Assembly (NCBI GenBank): GCA_947260025.1
Contig: CAMYON010000009.1
Location: forward strand, 1 to 52,206
DNA: 52,206 nucleotides
From: an uncultured Gammaproteobacteria bacterium
Lineage (GTDB): Bacteria > Pseudomonadota > Gammaproteobacteria > GCA-001735895
Reading direction: 5' to 3'
Shown in pieces: positions 25,930 through 34,311 of the stretch. Position 1 is the first letter of the stretch. The number at the start of each line of letters is the position of its first letter. The notes beneath the pieces were generated by a model that made no database searches, was not told the DNA's origin, and saw only the letters and a list, made by a program, of their open reading frames with translations. The translations under genes and the position numbers were made by a program.

Positions 25930-26856
25930 ATGGCTACCGACGCATTTAATCGCCTGAGCAAATTGATTAGACCAGCACCCTTCGCACGCGGACTGGCCGC
26001 CCTCGCCATGCTCGCGTGGTCGAGCGTAGCTATCACGGCGCAACCCTTCGCCGACGTACACGTGCATTTCAACTGGGACCAGCGGGAAGTGATCGACGCC
26101 GAGCAGGTTGCCGCGAAGCTGCAGGCCGCGGGGGTCGAATTCGCGGTCGCCGCCGGAACGCCGACCGAACTCGCGCTCGAGCTCGCGCGTGCTTCCGGCG
26201 GTCGCGTCATCCCGCTGTTTTCGCCCTATATTCACGAACTGGGGCGCAGCGACTGGTACCTGAACCCGCGCGTCGTCGAGATGGCCGAGTCTGGATTAAA
26301 GGCCGGCGATTACCATGGAATCGGTGAAGTTCACTTCATGGTCGGGTTTAAGCCACGCCTCGAAAATGCCGTGTTTCTGCAGTTGATGGAACTCGCAGTC
26401 GAGTATCGGGTGCCGGTGCTGATACATATCGATTCGGGCAACGAGGCGGCCTTCCTCGCAGTTTGCCGCGCTAACCCGTCGCTGGACATTCTGTTCGCAC
26501 ACGCCGGCGGCAACCTGTACCCGTCGCACATCCGGCGCATCGTCGAGGCCTGCCCGAACGCCTGGATCGAGTTTTCCGCGCGCGACCCGTGGCGCTTCGA
26601 CGGACTGGCGGGCGAAGACGGCCACCTGCTGCCCGAATGGCGCGAACTGGTACTCGATTACCCGGACCGTTTCGTTACCGGCACCGACCCGGTGTGGAAA
26701 GTCACGCGAACGCAATCCTGGGATCTCGCCGACGACGGCTGGGATTATTTCGAACAGCTGATCGCCTGGCACCGCGCCTGGCTCGCGGACCTGCCCGCAG
26801 ACGTGCGGCGCAAGATCAGCGTGGAAAACGCGCGGCGACTCTTCAAGCGGGAATAA
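25930..26856 (+). CDS. Secreted amidohydrolase-family (TIM-barrel) protein
   Basis: 308 residues with a long signal segment (about 1-37: RGLAALAMLAWSSVAITAQP). The barrel opens with FADVHVHFNW, a metal-binding HxH, and continues with HGIGEVHFM, VPVLIHIDSGNE, ILFAHAGG and a late FVTGTDPVWK holding the conserved Asp. This fits the amidohydrolase-2/TatD-like superfamily, which uses divalent metal to hydrolyse C-O or C-N bonds. Export to the periplasm is unusual for the group. The substrate is unknown. No clear ribosome site precedes ATG 25930. Stands alone. Confidence 0.75.
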   Translation: MATDAFNRLSKLIRPAPFARGLAALAMLAWSSVAITAQPFADVHVHFNWDQREVIDAEQVAAKLQAAGVEFAVAAGTPTELALELARASGGRVIPLFSPYIHELGRSDWYLNPRVVEMAESGLKAGDYHGIGEVHFMVGFKPRLENAVFLQLMELAVEYRVPVLIHIDSGNEAAFLAVCRANPSLDILFAHAGGNLYPSHIRRIVEACPNAWIEFSARDPWRFDGLAGEDGHLLPEWRELVLDYPDRFVTGTDPVWKVTRTQSWDLADDGWDYFEQLIAWHRAWLADLPADVRRKISVENARRLFKRE

Positions 26857-27088
26857 GTTAACTGCCCCCGAATGCTGCCGATCTTGATTCGCGTGATAAA
26901 AGGGACGTATCAACGGGATCGGACCTGACATTTTACAAGCGCTAAAAACTGCAACGTCAATCGTAAGGCCAACCCCGCAATCGCTATTGCTCGCCGGCAC
27001 CTCTTACTGCTGTGAGCCGCACAGAAATTGCAGGATCGACTATGCTTTGGGTATTACTAACGCATTGTTGAACACGTAGAGGTACATC

Positions 27089-27964
27089 TTGCTATCGGTA
27101 GTATCCAACAGCCTGGTGCTGATCGGCTGCATCATCCTGCTCGTCTCGCTGGCGGTCGTCCGCAGGATTACCCGGCAACTGCCGGAGGGACGCTCGTGCA
27201 AAAGCTGGTGCGCGATGTCCGCTTTGATCGTCCTGTTCGTGGTCGGCTACCTGGGCTACATTGCGACTTTCTGGGGCCAGCATACCGCCATCGTCGACCT
27301 GATCGTGCCCGGTATTTTCTTTTTCGGCGCCTGCTTCGTCCTGTTTTCGACCTATATCGCGCTGCAAACCACCCTCGACGTGATGCGCATCAGCGACCTC
27401 GAACAAGAGACCCTGACCGATCCGCTGACCGGCGTCTACAACCGAAGATTCATGGAGCAACGTCTCACCGAGGAAATATCGAAGGCGCGCAGATACTGTT
27501 TTCAGCTGTCGATCCTGTTATTCGACCTCGACCATTTCAAGCAGGTCAACGACGAATATGGTCATCAGGCCGGCGACCGCATGCTGGTCGAAATCTGCGA
27601 GCTGGTGACAGACCAGTTGCGCGATTCCGATCTACTGGCGCGCTATGGCGGTGAAGAGTTTCTCGTGATCGCGCCCAACACCAGCCCGTCGGAAGCCGCG
27701 TTGCTGGCGGAACGCCTGCGCACCCGTGTCGAGCTTAAGGTATTCCTGAAAGGAGATGAAGCCTTGAGCGGGAGCGGGCTGCGTACGACTATCAGTATTG
27801 GCATGGCCAGTTTCGACGACGACAGCGCCACCGCGGAAACCCTGATCGGCGAAGCGGACCGGAATCTTTACCAGGCCAAGGACGAGGGTCGTAACCGGGC
27901 CATCGGCGGGCACGATACGAAGACGAGTGCTGGCATCACCGGAATCGCAAAGCAAGCCAGCTAG
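27089..27964 (+). CDS. Membrane-bound GGDEF diguanylate cyclase
   Basis: Predicted to make cyclic di-GMP. 291 residues from a TTG start with GAGG seven bases before. Three hydrophobic segments (about 5-27, 42-62, 68-92) anchor it in the inner membrane. After a short coiled-coil linker comes the GGDEF domain: DLEQETLTDPLTGVYNRRFM, FDLDHFKQVNDEYGHQAGD, and the active loop RYGGEEF. An RDSD inhibitory I-site lies five residues before GGEEF, so product inhibition is expected. No recognisable sensor beyond the membrane part. Monocistronic. Confidence 0.92.
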   Translation: MLSVVSNSLVLIGCIILLVSLAVVRRITRQLPEGRSCKSWCAMSALIVLFVVGYLGYIATFWGQHTAIVDLIVPGIFFFGACFVLFSTYIALQTTLDVMRISDLEQETLTDPLTGVYNRRFMEQRLTEEISKARRYCFQLSILLFDLDHFKQVNDEYGHQAGDRMLVEICELVTDQLRDSDLLARYGGEEFLVIAPNTSPSEAALLAERLRTRVELKVFLKGDEALSGSGLRTTISIGMASFDDDSATAETLIGEADRNLYQAKDEGRNRAIGGHDTKTSAGITGIAKQAS

Positions 27965-28037
27965 CGTTATAAGAGTTAGACCTTAGATCCCACCTTTAAA
28001 AGAGTTCTTATCGGGGACAGACCACCGATGAGCGCAA

Positions 28038-28715
28038 TCAGATATCGATGTCCTGCGCGTAGCAGATATAGTCCATCAGCGGCATCGCGGCCCTGAAGGT
28101 TTTCTCCACCTCGCGCACAAAGCCGTCATCGAGAATAATTTCAGGCGGCTCGCGGCGCATCAGGAAAAAACTTTTACGCTTGAGGTCCTCGATGTGCTCG
28201 TGCTCGCCATCGAAACCGCGCGGCGGGCGCTTCAAACCGTCGCCGCCGATGCCGCCGAAGTACTTCTTCACCGTACGACTCGACTTGATCTGCCCCCATG
28301 CGTGCGGGTTATCGACGATGGTGTTGCGTATTTTCAACAGCTCGCTGTTAGGCGGCAGCCAGATCCCGCCACCGAACACGGCTTCCTCGGTGGAGATATG
28401 CACGTAGAAACCCACCGTATGCGCGTCCTTGCCCAGTTCATGGCGAAACTGGCAGGCCGCATGCAGTTTGTAGGGGCGCTTGTCTTTGGAGAAACGCACG
28501 TCGCGGTAAATGCGAAACATCGAGCCGCCGTGCGGGCGCGAATCGGCAACAAAATGCGGCGAAATCTTCCTCAGCCGGGGCGCCATCTCATCGATAAAGA
28601 CGCACATCGGCTGCACCACCACCTGCTGATAGTCCGGTTTATGCTCGTTAAACCAGTCTCGATTGTTGTTGTTCGCCAGTTTTTCGTAAAACTCGAAAAA
28701 TTTCGGTGTGAACAT
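28038..28715 (-). CDS. DUF2461 (TIGR02453) protein
   Basis: 225-residue cytoplasmic protein beginning MFTPKFFEFYEKLANNNNRDWFNEHKPDY, with FRIYRDVRFSKDKRPYKLHAACQFRH and GFYVHISTEEAVFGGGIWLPP, the three signatures of DUF2461. Full length for the family. Function unknown. It is the second of two minus-strand genes, separated from the GST gene by a palindromic repeat. Confidence 0.88.
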   Translation of the reverse strand: MFTPKFFEFYEKLANNNNRDWFNEHKPDYQQVVVQPMCVFIDEMAPRLRKISPHFVADSRPHGGSMFRIYRDVRFSKDKRPYKLHAACQFRHELGKDAHTVGFYVHISTEEAVFGGGIWLPPNSELLKIRNTIVDNPHAWGQIKSSRTVKKYFGGIGGDGLKRPPRGFDGEHEHIEDLKRKSFFLMRREPPEIILDDGFVREVEKTFRAAMPLMDYICYAQDIDI

Positions 28716-28760
28716 GTCCAGTTATCGCAAGTTTGGGGCAGTTAGAAGCCGGGAAACAAA

Positions 28761-28799
28761 GTGACAGTTACCTTAATTCGGAAAACTGTTAACTGTCAC
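28761..28799. repeat. GTGACAGTTA palindrome
   Basis: GTGACAGTTA (28761-28770) pairs perfectly with TAACTGTCAC (28790-28799) around a 19-base centre. It shares the GTGACAG head with the elements at 13117 and 34131. It is located between the DUF2461 and GST genes. Confidence 0.75.
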
Positions 28800-28812
28800 C
28801 ATAATTCGACCT

Positions 28813-29511
28813 CTATGATCCACGAGTCATTGGGCGAGTATCGAGCGCAAGCTTGCCCGCGGCCTGCAGTTGCGCATATTCATCGTTTAGCGTCGCCATC
28901 GATTCGAATAGCTCGGCAATCGCCGGCCGCTGGCGCACCAGTGACAGGCAGTGAACGATAGCGGGCATCGAATCCAGATTGTTGTCAAACATAAGGTCCT
29001 GAGCCCAGTAGCTGACCGCCAGGTCGACCAGGCTATAGCGCTCGCCGAGATAATACGGACCCTGTTGCTGCATGCGCTGATCGATGATCCCGAGCCGTTC
29101 GAGGGCGAGCGCCAGCGATTGCCGGCGCATTTCCGCCGCATCCTCTTCGCGCAGCACAAAACGATGCGGGTAAAAATAACGCTTCAGGATCGGTTCGAAA
29201 TCATCGCAGATAAAAAACAATCCGCTTAAAAAGGTACCGCGCCCGGGCTCGTCCACCATGGGTGCCAGCTGGGTCAAACGGTGGGTATCGACCAGGTACA
29301 GGTTGATCGCGTGGGTTTCGAACAGCACTTCCCCATCGGGTTTCGCCATTGCGGGCACGAACCCGGCAGGGTTGATCGCCAGGTATTGCGGTGACCGTTC
29401 CTGTTGGCTAAGGATATCGATTTCGCGCAACTCGTATTCGATATCGCCTTCGGCCATCACCATTTGCACCATCAGCGCACGCGTAAATTTACCGCCATAA
29501 AGTAGATACAT
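28813..29511 (-). CDS. Glutathione S-transferase-family protein
   Basis: 232 residues from ATG 29511, preceded by AGGTG; a GTG three codons earlier is possible. The N-terminal thioredoxin fold MYLLYGGKFTRALMVQMVMAEG contains no cysteine (a Thr in its place). NPAGFVPAMAKPDGEVLFETHAINLYL gives the cis-Pro and the Glu/Thr that bind the glutathione carboxylate. The helical C-terminal domain contains YYLGERYSLVDLAVSYW. A soluble enzyme of unknown substrate. It is followed by the TauD-like gene upstream at a distance of about 60 bases, so the two could share a transcript. Confidence 0.85.
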   Translation of the reverse strand: MYLLYGGKFTRALMVQMVMAEGDIEYELREIDILSQQERSPQYLAINPAGFVPAMAKPDGEVLFETHAINLYLVDTHRLTQLAPMVDEPGRGTFLSGLFFICDDFEPILKRYFYPHRFVLREEDAAEMRRQSLALALERLGIIDQRMQQQGPYYLGERYSLVDLAVSYWAQDLMFDNNLDSMPAIVHCLSLVRQRPAIAELFESMATLNDEYAQLQAAGKLALDTRPMTRGS

Positions 29512-29570
29512 CCGCTTCACCTGCCCAGGTATTCGAACTTGAACAATTTTCTATTCCGGGTGCAGTACAA

Positions 29571-30485
29571 CTAATCCCCCGCCCCTGGCTTGCGATTCGA
29601 CTCCAACGTTCGCGCCTCCCTTCCCAGCGCCTCGTTCAACTGCTGATCGTAACGACTGGTCGCCCCCACCACTTCCTGACGCGTGTAAGGCTCCCAGCGC
29701 GGCGCTTCCTCCGACTCGGGCTTGTCGCCCATTACCGTGACGCGCTGGATGATGCGCTGCTCGTCGAAATCGCCGACGACGAAGTGCTGGGTGCAGCGAT
29801 TATCCCAGATCGCAATCGTGCCTTGTTGCCAGCGGTAGCGGACGCAGAAGCGCGGCTGCACGATCCAGCGCGTGAGATAGCCGAGCAGAAGTTCGCTTTC
29901 TTCATGACTCAGTTCGACGATGCGGCGGGTGAAGTGCTCATTGACGAACAGTGACTTACGCCCCGTTCCCGGGTGGGTACGCACCACCGGGTGGATTGCG
30001 TTCGTTTCCGGTTTGCCATGAGGCGTGGCGTCGTGCAGCGCGGTGAGGCCGTCGCAGAGATCGCGCAGCGGAGCAGATAGTGCCTCGTAGGCCGCGGTGG
30101 TATTGGCCCACATGGTATCGCCGCCGACGGCCGGGCATTCGATCATGTTCAGGATCGACATCGTCGCCGGCTCGGAGCTAAACGAAATGTCACTGTGCCA
30201 TTCGTCAGCGACGCCGCCGTGGCTCGCGGCCAGTTCGAACACCTGCGGATGTTGCGTGAACGGATTCTCGAGGTTGGGGTGTGCGTCGAGTGGACCGAAG
30301 TGTTCACCAAGCGCGACGTGAGCGTCGATGTCGAGGAACTGTTCGGGGAAGAATGTTACCTGGTGCTCGAGGAGCAGCGATTCGATGGTTTCCACCTGCT
30401 CGGCATCGACATCGCGTAATGACATGCCGCGCACTTCGGCGCCGAGCGCGGTGGTCAGGCGCTCGATGGATAGCCTGGTATTCAT
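29571..30485 (-). CDS. TauD/TfdA-family Fe(II)/2-oxoglutarate dioxygenase
   Basis: 304 residues. The iron-binding facial triad is visible: His and Asp in DEWHSDISF and the distal His in RCTQHFVVGDF, followed by the Arg of IIQRVTVMGD that binds 2-oxoglutarate. The start (LTTALGAEVRGMSL) and CPAVGGDTMWANTTAAYEAL are typical of taurine and alkylsulfonate dioxygenases. The exact substrate is not given by the sequence. An extension of about 40 residues follows the usual end. Downstream lies a GST gene on the same strand. Confidence 0.9.
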   Translation of the reverse strand: MNTRLSIERLTTALGAEVRGMSLRDVDAEQVETIESLLLEHQVTFFPEQFLDIDAHVALGEHFGPLDAHPNLENPFTQHPQVFELAASHGGVADEWHSDISFSSEPATMSILNMIECPAVGGDTMWANTTAAYEALSAPLRDLCDGLTALHDATPHGKPETNAIHPVVRTHPGTGRKSLFVNEHFTRRIVELSHEESELLLGYLTRWIVQPRFCVRYRWQQGTIAIWDNRCTQHFVVGDFDEQRIIQRVTVMGDKPESEEAPRWEPYTRQEVVGATSRYDQQLNEALGREARTLESNRKPGAGD

Positions 30486-30570
30486 GAGACGGAATGTTAC
30501 ACGATTGCAGCATCAGGTCATCAACGAAAGTCGATTTGGCGACGAGATTGCTACGCTGCGCCTCTGTGGT

Positions 30571-30637
30571 AAAGGCATGTGGCTGTAAAAACACATTAGA
30601 GAGGTTAATGACACCCACCAGCCCGCAAAAGGAATTC
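30571..30637 (+). pseudogene. Decayed fragment of the DUF2779 gene 5' end
   Basis: By hand alignment these 67 bases match 35235-35301, codons 16-37 of the intact DUF2779 gene, at about 85 %. The Tyr codon has become TAA, and a one-base insertion follows, after which the frame reads TPTSPQKEF against TPTSPRQEF in the intact gene. Homology may extend left to about 30505 but is weak. A GGGGCTCAGATTTGACC motif like a palindrome head follows at 30681. The rest of the gap up to 30866 shows no gene. Confidence 0.8.
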
Positions 30638-30866
30638 CGGTCCCGGGATAACCGATTAGTGGCGATTTCGGTCGTTTCCTGGGGCTCAGATTTGACCTCT
30701 GCCGCCGACGATGGTTAGATGATCGGCCAGGGGTTCGGAACTCACCATATGCCGGGGATCCCGTGAACCTCTGGTAGTCAAGAGACGGCCGCGCCGTTTC
30801 AATAATAAAACGCGGGTGCAAAACCTGGCACCCCGGGGATCGCCGGTAGGGACACAGGGGGACACC

Positions 30867-31352
30867 ATGACGTCGACATCCTGTCAGCGTTGCCACGCCG
30901 AAACCGAGCTCACGATCGTCCATGTCGCCGACGGCGACGCCGATCCGTTACACATTCGCCTGAAGGAATTGCCGCTACGCATCTGCCCCGAGGGGCATGT
31001 GCAATTCGTTCGCCCGGAATTTGCCGCCGAGTTGCTGCAACATCTGATCGAGGAAGACGAACCCGAGCTACCGGCTGGCGAAGAAAAGGGCTTGATCTTA
31101 AAGAAATTTATGTGCGAGAGCTGCCACGCGGCACTGGAGCCCAAACCCGATCACAAACATACGTTTTCGATCGAAATCGAGCTCGAGGACATCGATGCCT
31201 TCGGCGTCGACCTTACCATGCCGGTGTACAAGTGCTCGGCCTGCGGCAAGGAGCAAATGCATTCTTTGCGCGAGATGCGCAAGCTAACACCCGCGGCGAT
31301 GGCGCATGCTTTCGAGGACGCCAATATTCCACCGCCGCCGGGCGTTCTCTAG
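30867..31352 (+). CDS. Zinc-ribbon protein of unknown function
   Basis: 161 residues from ATG 30867 (ribosome site GGGGGACACC). Cysteine pairs occur at the N-terminus (CQRCHAE), in the middle (ICPEGH, then FMCESCHA) and near the end (YKCSACGKEQ), suggesting two zinc ribbons around an acidic linker (EEDEPELPAGEEKG). No signal peptide. Similar to small cytoplasmic zinc-ribbon proteins of unknown role. Monocistronic; a weak GTGTTTTG/CAAAACAC inverted repeat follows at 31393-31422. Confidence 0.75.
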   Translation: MTSTSCQRCHAETELTIVHVADGDADPLHIRLKELPLRICPEGHVQFVRPEFAAELLQHLIEEDEPELPAGEEKGLILKKFMCESCHAALEPKPDHKHTFSIEIELEDIDAFGVDLTMPVYKCSACGKEQMHSLREMRKLTPAAMAHAFEDANIPPPPGVL

Positions 31353-31507
31353 GGCAAGTCGCTAAGCACCTGTTCGCCATCGGATCGGTGACGTGTTTTG
31401 TCCTTGCAGCCCTGCAAAACACTGCTCTGAGCAACTCGGTCTGGTAGCGGGTGCCGCTCGGGTAGTTGCATACCTTTGATCGATAAAGCAGGTAGAGAGT
31501 CAGGCGT

Positions 31508-31849
31508 TTAGTCAGCGGCTTCGGCCAGTACTCTCAACTCATCGAGATCGCCCTTTAAAAGATCGATCATCGAATCCAGGTCCGCAATTTTTTGCAGCAT
31601 CATTTCCTGGTTGGTGATACCGGCCGTCAGATCGGGAACTTGCTGGCTGCCCGCAATTAGCCACAGCAGGGGCACGTTGAGCAGGCTGGCCAGCATTTGC
31701 AGGCGGTTGGCGCGCGGATCCATCTTGCCGGCTTCCCATTTCTCGACGGTCGACTTCTTGACACCGATGCGATTGGCAATCGTTTTCTGACTCATGCCAG
31801 AAGCCTCGCGCGCGTTTTTCAGACGTTCTCCAAATAATACCTTTTCCAT
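31508..31849 (-). CDS. XRE-family HTH regulator
   Basis: 113 residues from ATG 31849 with AAGGAG at the right distance; a longer reading frame to 32137 overlaps the divergent gene and is not real. The Cro/CI HTH spans about 6-62 (RLKNAREASGMSQKTIANRIGVKKSTVEKWEAGKMDP). A short helical coiled-coil tail follows (MMLQKIADLDSMIDLLKGDLDELRVLAEAAD), probably for dimerisation. It is divergent from the MltF-like gene, with 108 bases between, so it may control that gene or itself. Confidence 0.88.
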   Translation of the reverse strand: MEKVLFGERLKNAREASGMSQKTIANRIGVKKSTVEKWEAGKMDPRANRLQMLASLLNVPLLWLIAGSQQVPDLTAGITNQEMMLQKIADLDSMIDLLKGDLDELRVLAEAAD

Positions 31850-31957
31850 CAGGAACTCCTTGTTGAGATGGGCCCGCACCCTAACAACTGAGTTTCCGTT
31901 TTTCAACCCGGGGGTAACGCTTGACGGACCTGTGCGCAGTTGCCATGCTGTTTGCCC

Positions 31958-33514
31958 ATGAGATTCCTGTTGCCCGTTCTCGGTTTGCTCGCACTGGCCG
32001 CGGCGCCCTTCAGCGCCTGCCTCGCGCAAGATGACTCCGGCACCCAGGACGAGATCCTCGAGCACGCGAGCGAGCCCTGGACCGGTGACCTCGACGGCAT
32101 GACCAAGCGCGGCTTCGTGCGAATCCTGACCGTCCACAATCCGCTATTTTTCCAGTTCGACGGCGCTAGCAAACAGGGCCTGGTCCAGGAATGGGGCAAG
32201 GCTTTCGAGGCGCACCTCGCCGAGGAAATCGGCCGCGTGCGCTCGCCGACCATAGTGCTGATCCCGGTCGCCCGCGACGAATTACTGCCCGGGCTGATCG
32301 AGGGCCGCGGCGACCTCGTCATGGGCAACCTGACGATCACGCCGGAACGCCTGAAGCAGGTCGATTTCGGTCCACCGATCCATACCGACGTCAGCGAGCT
32401 GGTTGTGACCGGCCCCGCGGCGAAAGGCGTCGCCTCCTTCGACGATCTTGTTCGAACCGGTGTCTACGTGCGCCGCTCGAGCAGTTATTTCGAACACCTG
32501 CAGGGCCTGAACGCCGAGCGCAGCGCGCAAGGCATGCCACCGATACCGATCACCGAGGCCGACGAGAACCTCGAGGATTACGATTTGCTCGACATGGTTA
32601 ATGCCGGGGTACTCGAGGCCGTTATCGTAGACAGCCACAAGGCGGCCTTCTGGGAGCAGGTGTTCGACCGGATCGAGGTGCACCAGGACCTGGTGGTGAA
32701 TTCCGGCAGTCGTATCGCCTGGGCGCTGCGCAAGGGCAGCCCCGAACTGATGCGATCGATCAGCGCTTTCAGCGCGAAAGTCAAAAAAGGCAGCCTGCTC
32801 GGCAACATCCTGATCGAGCGTTATCTCGGAGACGCCGAATGGCTCGAGAACGCGCTGGCAAGCGATGACCGCGAGCGCTACGAAGAAACCATCGAAATCA
32901 TCAAGCAATATGCCGACCGCTACGACTTCGACTGGCTGATCATCGCCGCCCAGGCTTACCAGGAATCGCGCCTCGACCAGGACAAGCGCAGCCCGGCCGG
33001 CGCCATCGGCGTGATGCAACTGCTGCCGAGCACCGCGGCGGATGCGGCGGTCGGCATCCCCGAGATCACGAACCTCGAGAACAACATCCATGCCGGCGTC
33101 AAATACCTGCACTGGCTGCGCGAGACCTACTACTCGGACGCGTCGATCTCGCCGCTCGACCGGGCGCTGTTCTCGTTTGCCGCCTACAACGCCGGCCCGG
33201 GCAACATGAAAAAGGCGCGCCAGCGTGCTCGGCGACTGGGATTCGATCCCAACCGCTGGTTCGGCAACGTCGAGATTGGCATGTTCCGTGCGGTCAGCGG
33301 CGAGCCTGCTTCCTACGTGCGCAATATCTACAAGTACTACGTGACTTACCAGGGCCTCGAAAGATCGCGCCAGGCCCGCGAAATAGCGCTCGAAAGTCAC
33401 CGGGAAGAAAACACGTCAGCGAAGTTTACCTGGATAGCCGTTGCCGTCGTTATCCTATTGCTGGCTGCGTTCGGCTATCGTGCCGCGAAACGCACGGCTG
33501 CGCGAGGATCATAG
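31958..33514 (+). CDS. MltF-like lytic transglycosylase with solute-binding domain and C-terminal membrane helix
   Basis: 518 residues from ATG 31958. An N-terminal signal peptide (about 1-24) is followed by an SBP_bac_3-like domain (about 45-290: RGFVRILTVHNPLFF, VMGNLTITPERLKQVDFGPP), then an SLT domain with the catalytic Glu in QAYQESRLDQDKRSPAGAIGVMQLLPSTA and FAAYNAGPGNM. Same two-domain order as MltF, which cleaves peptidoglycan. Unlike MltF it ends in a membrane helix (WIAVAVVILLLAAFGY) with a basic tail, so it is probably anchored at the C-terminus in the inner membrane rather than lipidated. Confidence 0.85.
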   Translation: MRFLLPVLGLLALAAAPFSACLAQDDSGTQDEILEHASEPWTGDLDGMTKRGFVRILTVHNPLFFQFDGASKQGLVQEWGKAFEAHLAEEIGRVRSPTIVLIPVARDELLPGLIEGRGDLVMGNLTITPERLKQVDFGPPIHTDVSELVVTGPAAKGVASFDDLVRTGVYVRRSSSYFEHLQGLNAERSAQGMPPIPITEADENLEDYDLLDMVNAGVLEAVIVDSHKAAFWEQVFDRIEVHQDLVVNSGSRIAWALRKGSPELMRSISAFSAKVKKGSLLGNILIERYLGDAEWLENALASDDRERYEETIEIIKQYADRYDFDWLIIAAQAYQESRLDQDKRSPAGAIGVMQLLPSTAADAAVGIPEITNLENNIHAGVKYLHWLRETYYSDASISPLDRALFSFAAYNAGPGNMKKARQRARRLGFDPNRWFGNVEIGMFRAVSGEPASYVRNIYKYYVTYQGLERSRQAREIALESHREENTSAKFTWIAVAVVILLLAAFGYRAAKRTAARGS

Positions 33515-33549
33515 CGCCACCGCAGGATGCAGGCCGAACCGGGAATCCC

Positions 33550-34101
33550 CTACCAGATCAGGTCGTCCGGAACCTGGTAGTCCGCGTAGGGATCGTTTTC
33601 GCCTGAATCCGCCTTCGCCGGCTCACCGAGATCAACCAGGGAGGTCTCGTCGCGCTCGCTAATTTTTTCCGCCACCGCCCGGGGCACCAGTTCGAACTTA
33701 CGGCCCTCGTTGGTGACACAGGTTGCAACGGCGAGCTGCCCGGCAACCAGTTGATCCCGCTGCGCCTCGGTCACGTAGATTTTCTTCACCTTGCCGCGGT
33801 AAACAAAACTATAGGGTTGCTCGCCCTTCGACCGGTCCTGCTTGTTGAGATCGATTAGCTGTTTCGCCTGGGCGGCACGCTCCTTACGCTGGGCTTCCTG
33901 CTGCCGCTTCTCGTTGAGCTCGCGATCGCGCTGCGCCTTTTTGTTTTGCGCCTGCTGCCTGACCGGGTCTGGCTGCGCGCCTTTTTTGCCGCGCTTCTTG
34001 CGCGCGGAACTGGCTCGCCTGTTTTTATCCTGTTCGGCCCTGGCCAGTTTTTTCTGATCGACCAGGCCGGCCTTGAGCAATTGTTCCTGTAATGAAGACA
34101 T
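33550..34101 (-). CDS. DUF2058 protein (YaiL-like)
   Basis: 183 residues from ATG 34101. The N-terminus MSSLQEQLLKAGLVDQKKLARAEQDKNR and the following highly basic, Gln/Lys-rich helix (ARKKRGKKGAQPDP to RQQEAQRKERAAQAKQL) match DUF2058. A small beta domain follows: YSFVYRGKVKKIYVTEAQRDQLVAGQLAVATC and KFELVPRAVAEKI. The function is unknown; the basic helix suggests nucleic-acid or ribosome contact (inference). Convergent with the MltF-like gene, 35 bases apart. Confidence 0.88.
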   Translation of the reverse strand: MSSLQEQLLKAGLVDQKKLARAEQDKNRRASSARKKRGKKGAQPDPVRQQAQNKKAQRDRELNEKRQQEAQRKERAAQAKQLIDLNKQDRSKGEQPYSFVYRGKVKKIYVTEAQRDQLVAGQLAVATCVTNEGRKFELVPRAVAEKISERDETSLVDLGEPAKADSGENDPYADYQVPDDLIW

Positions 34102-34130
34102 GATACGTAAGCAATGCAACGAATGAAGCA

Positions 34131-34210
34131 GAATTCGGGGGACAGTATACCTGTTTCGCGCCGATCGAGGCATTTGAACCTGAACGAATTAAGTATACTG
34201 TCACCAAATC
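34131..34210. repeat. Palindromic element, GGGGACAGTATAC family, beside a gene-start fragment
   Basis: The left end GAATTCGGGGGACAGTATAC and the reverse complement of the right end (GATTTGGTGACAGTATACTT) form good terminal inverted repeats around about 35 bp. It is followed within three bases by a copy of the first codons of the DUF2779 gene. Confidence 0.85.
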
Positions 34211-34212
34211 TC

Positions 34213-34257
34213 ATGCAGCTGTCAAAATCACGATAGGTTCGCGGCCTGCGGTACCAC
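34213..34257 (+). pseudogene. Truncated copy of the DUF2779 gene start
   Basis: ATGCAGCTGTCAAAATCAC is identical to the start of the intact gene at 35191. The next bases still translate as a stop followed by VRGLRYHL against YVRGLQCHKAL. So about 15 codons of the gene are duplicated here, broken by a TAG at codon 8. The same palindrome precedes both copies. Confidence 0.85.
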
Positions 34258-34311
34258 CTATTATCTGGTCTGTAGCTGAGAAAAAATTTCTATCTGAGAT
34301 ATAAGTTAAGA

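Noticed and set aside
31393..31422. GTGTTTTG/CAAAACAC inverted repeat as a terminator
   Set aside because: The 14-base loop and the lack of a T-run make it weak; noted only under the zinc-ribbon gene.
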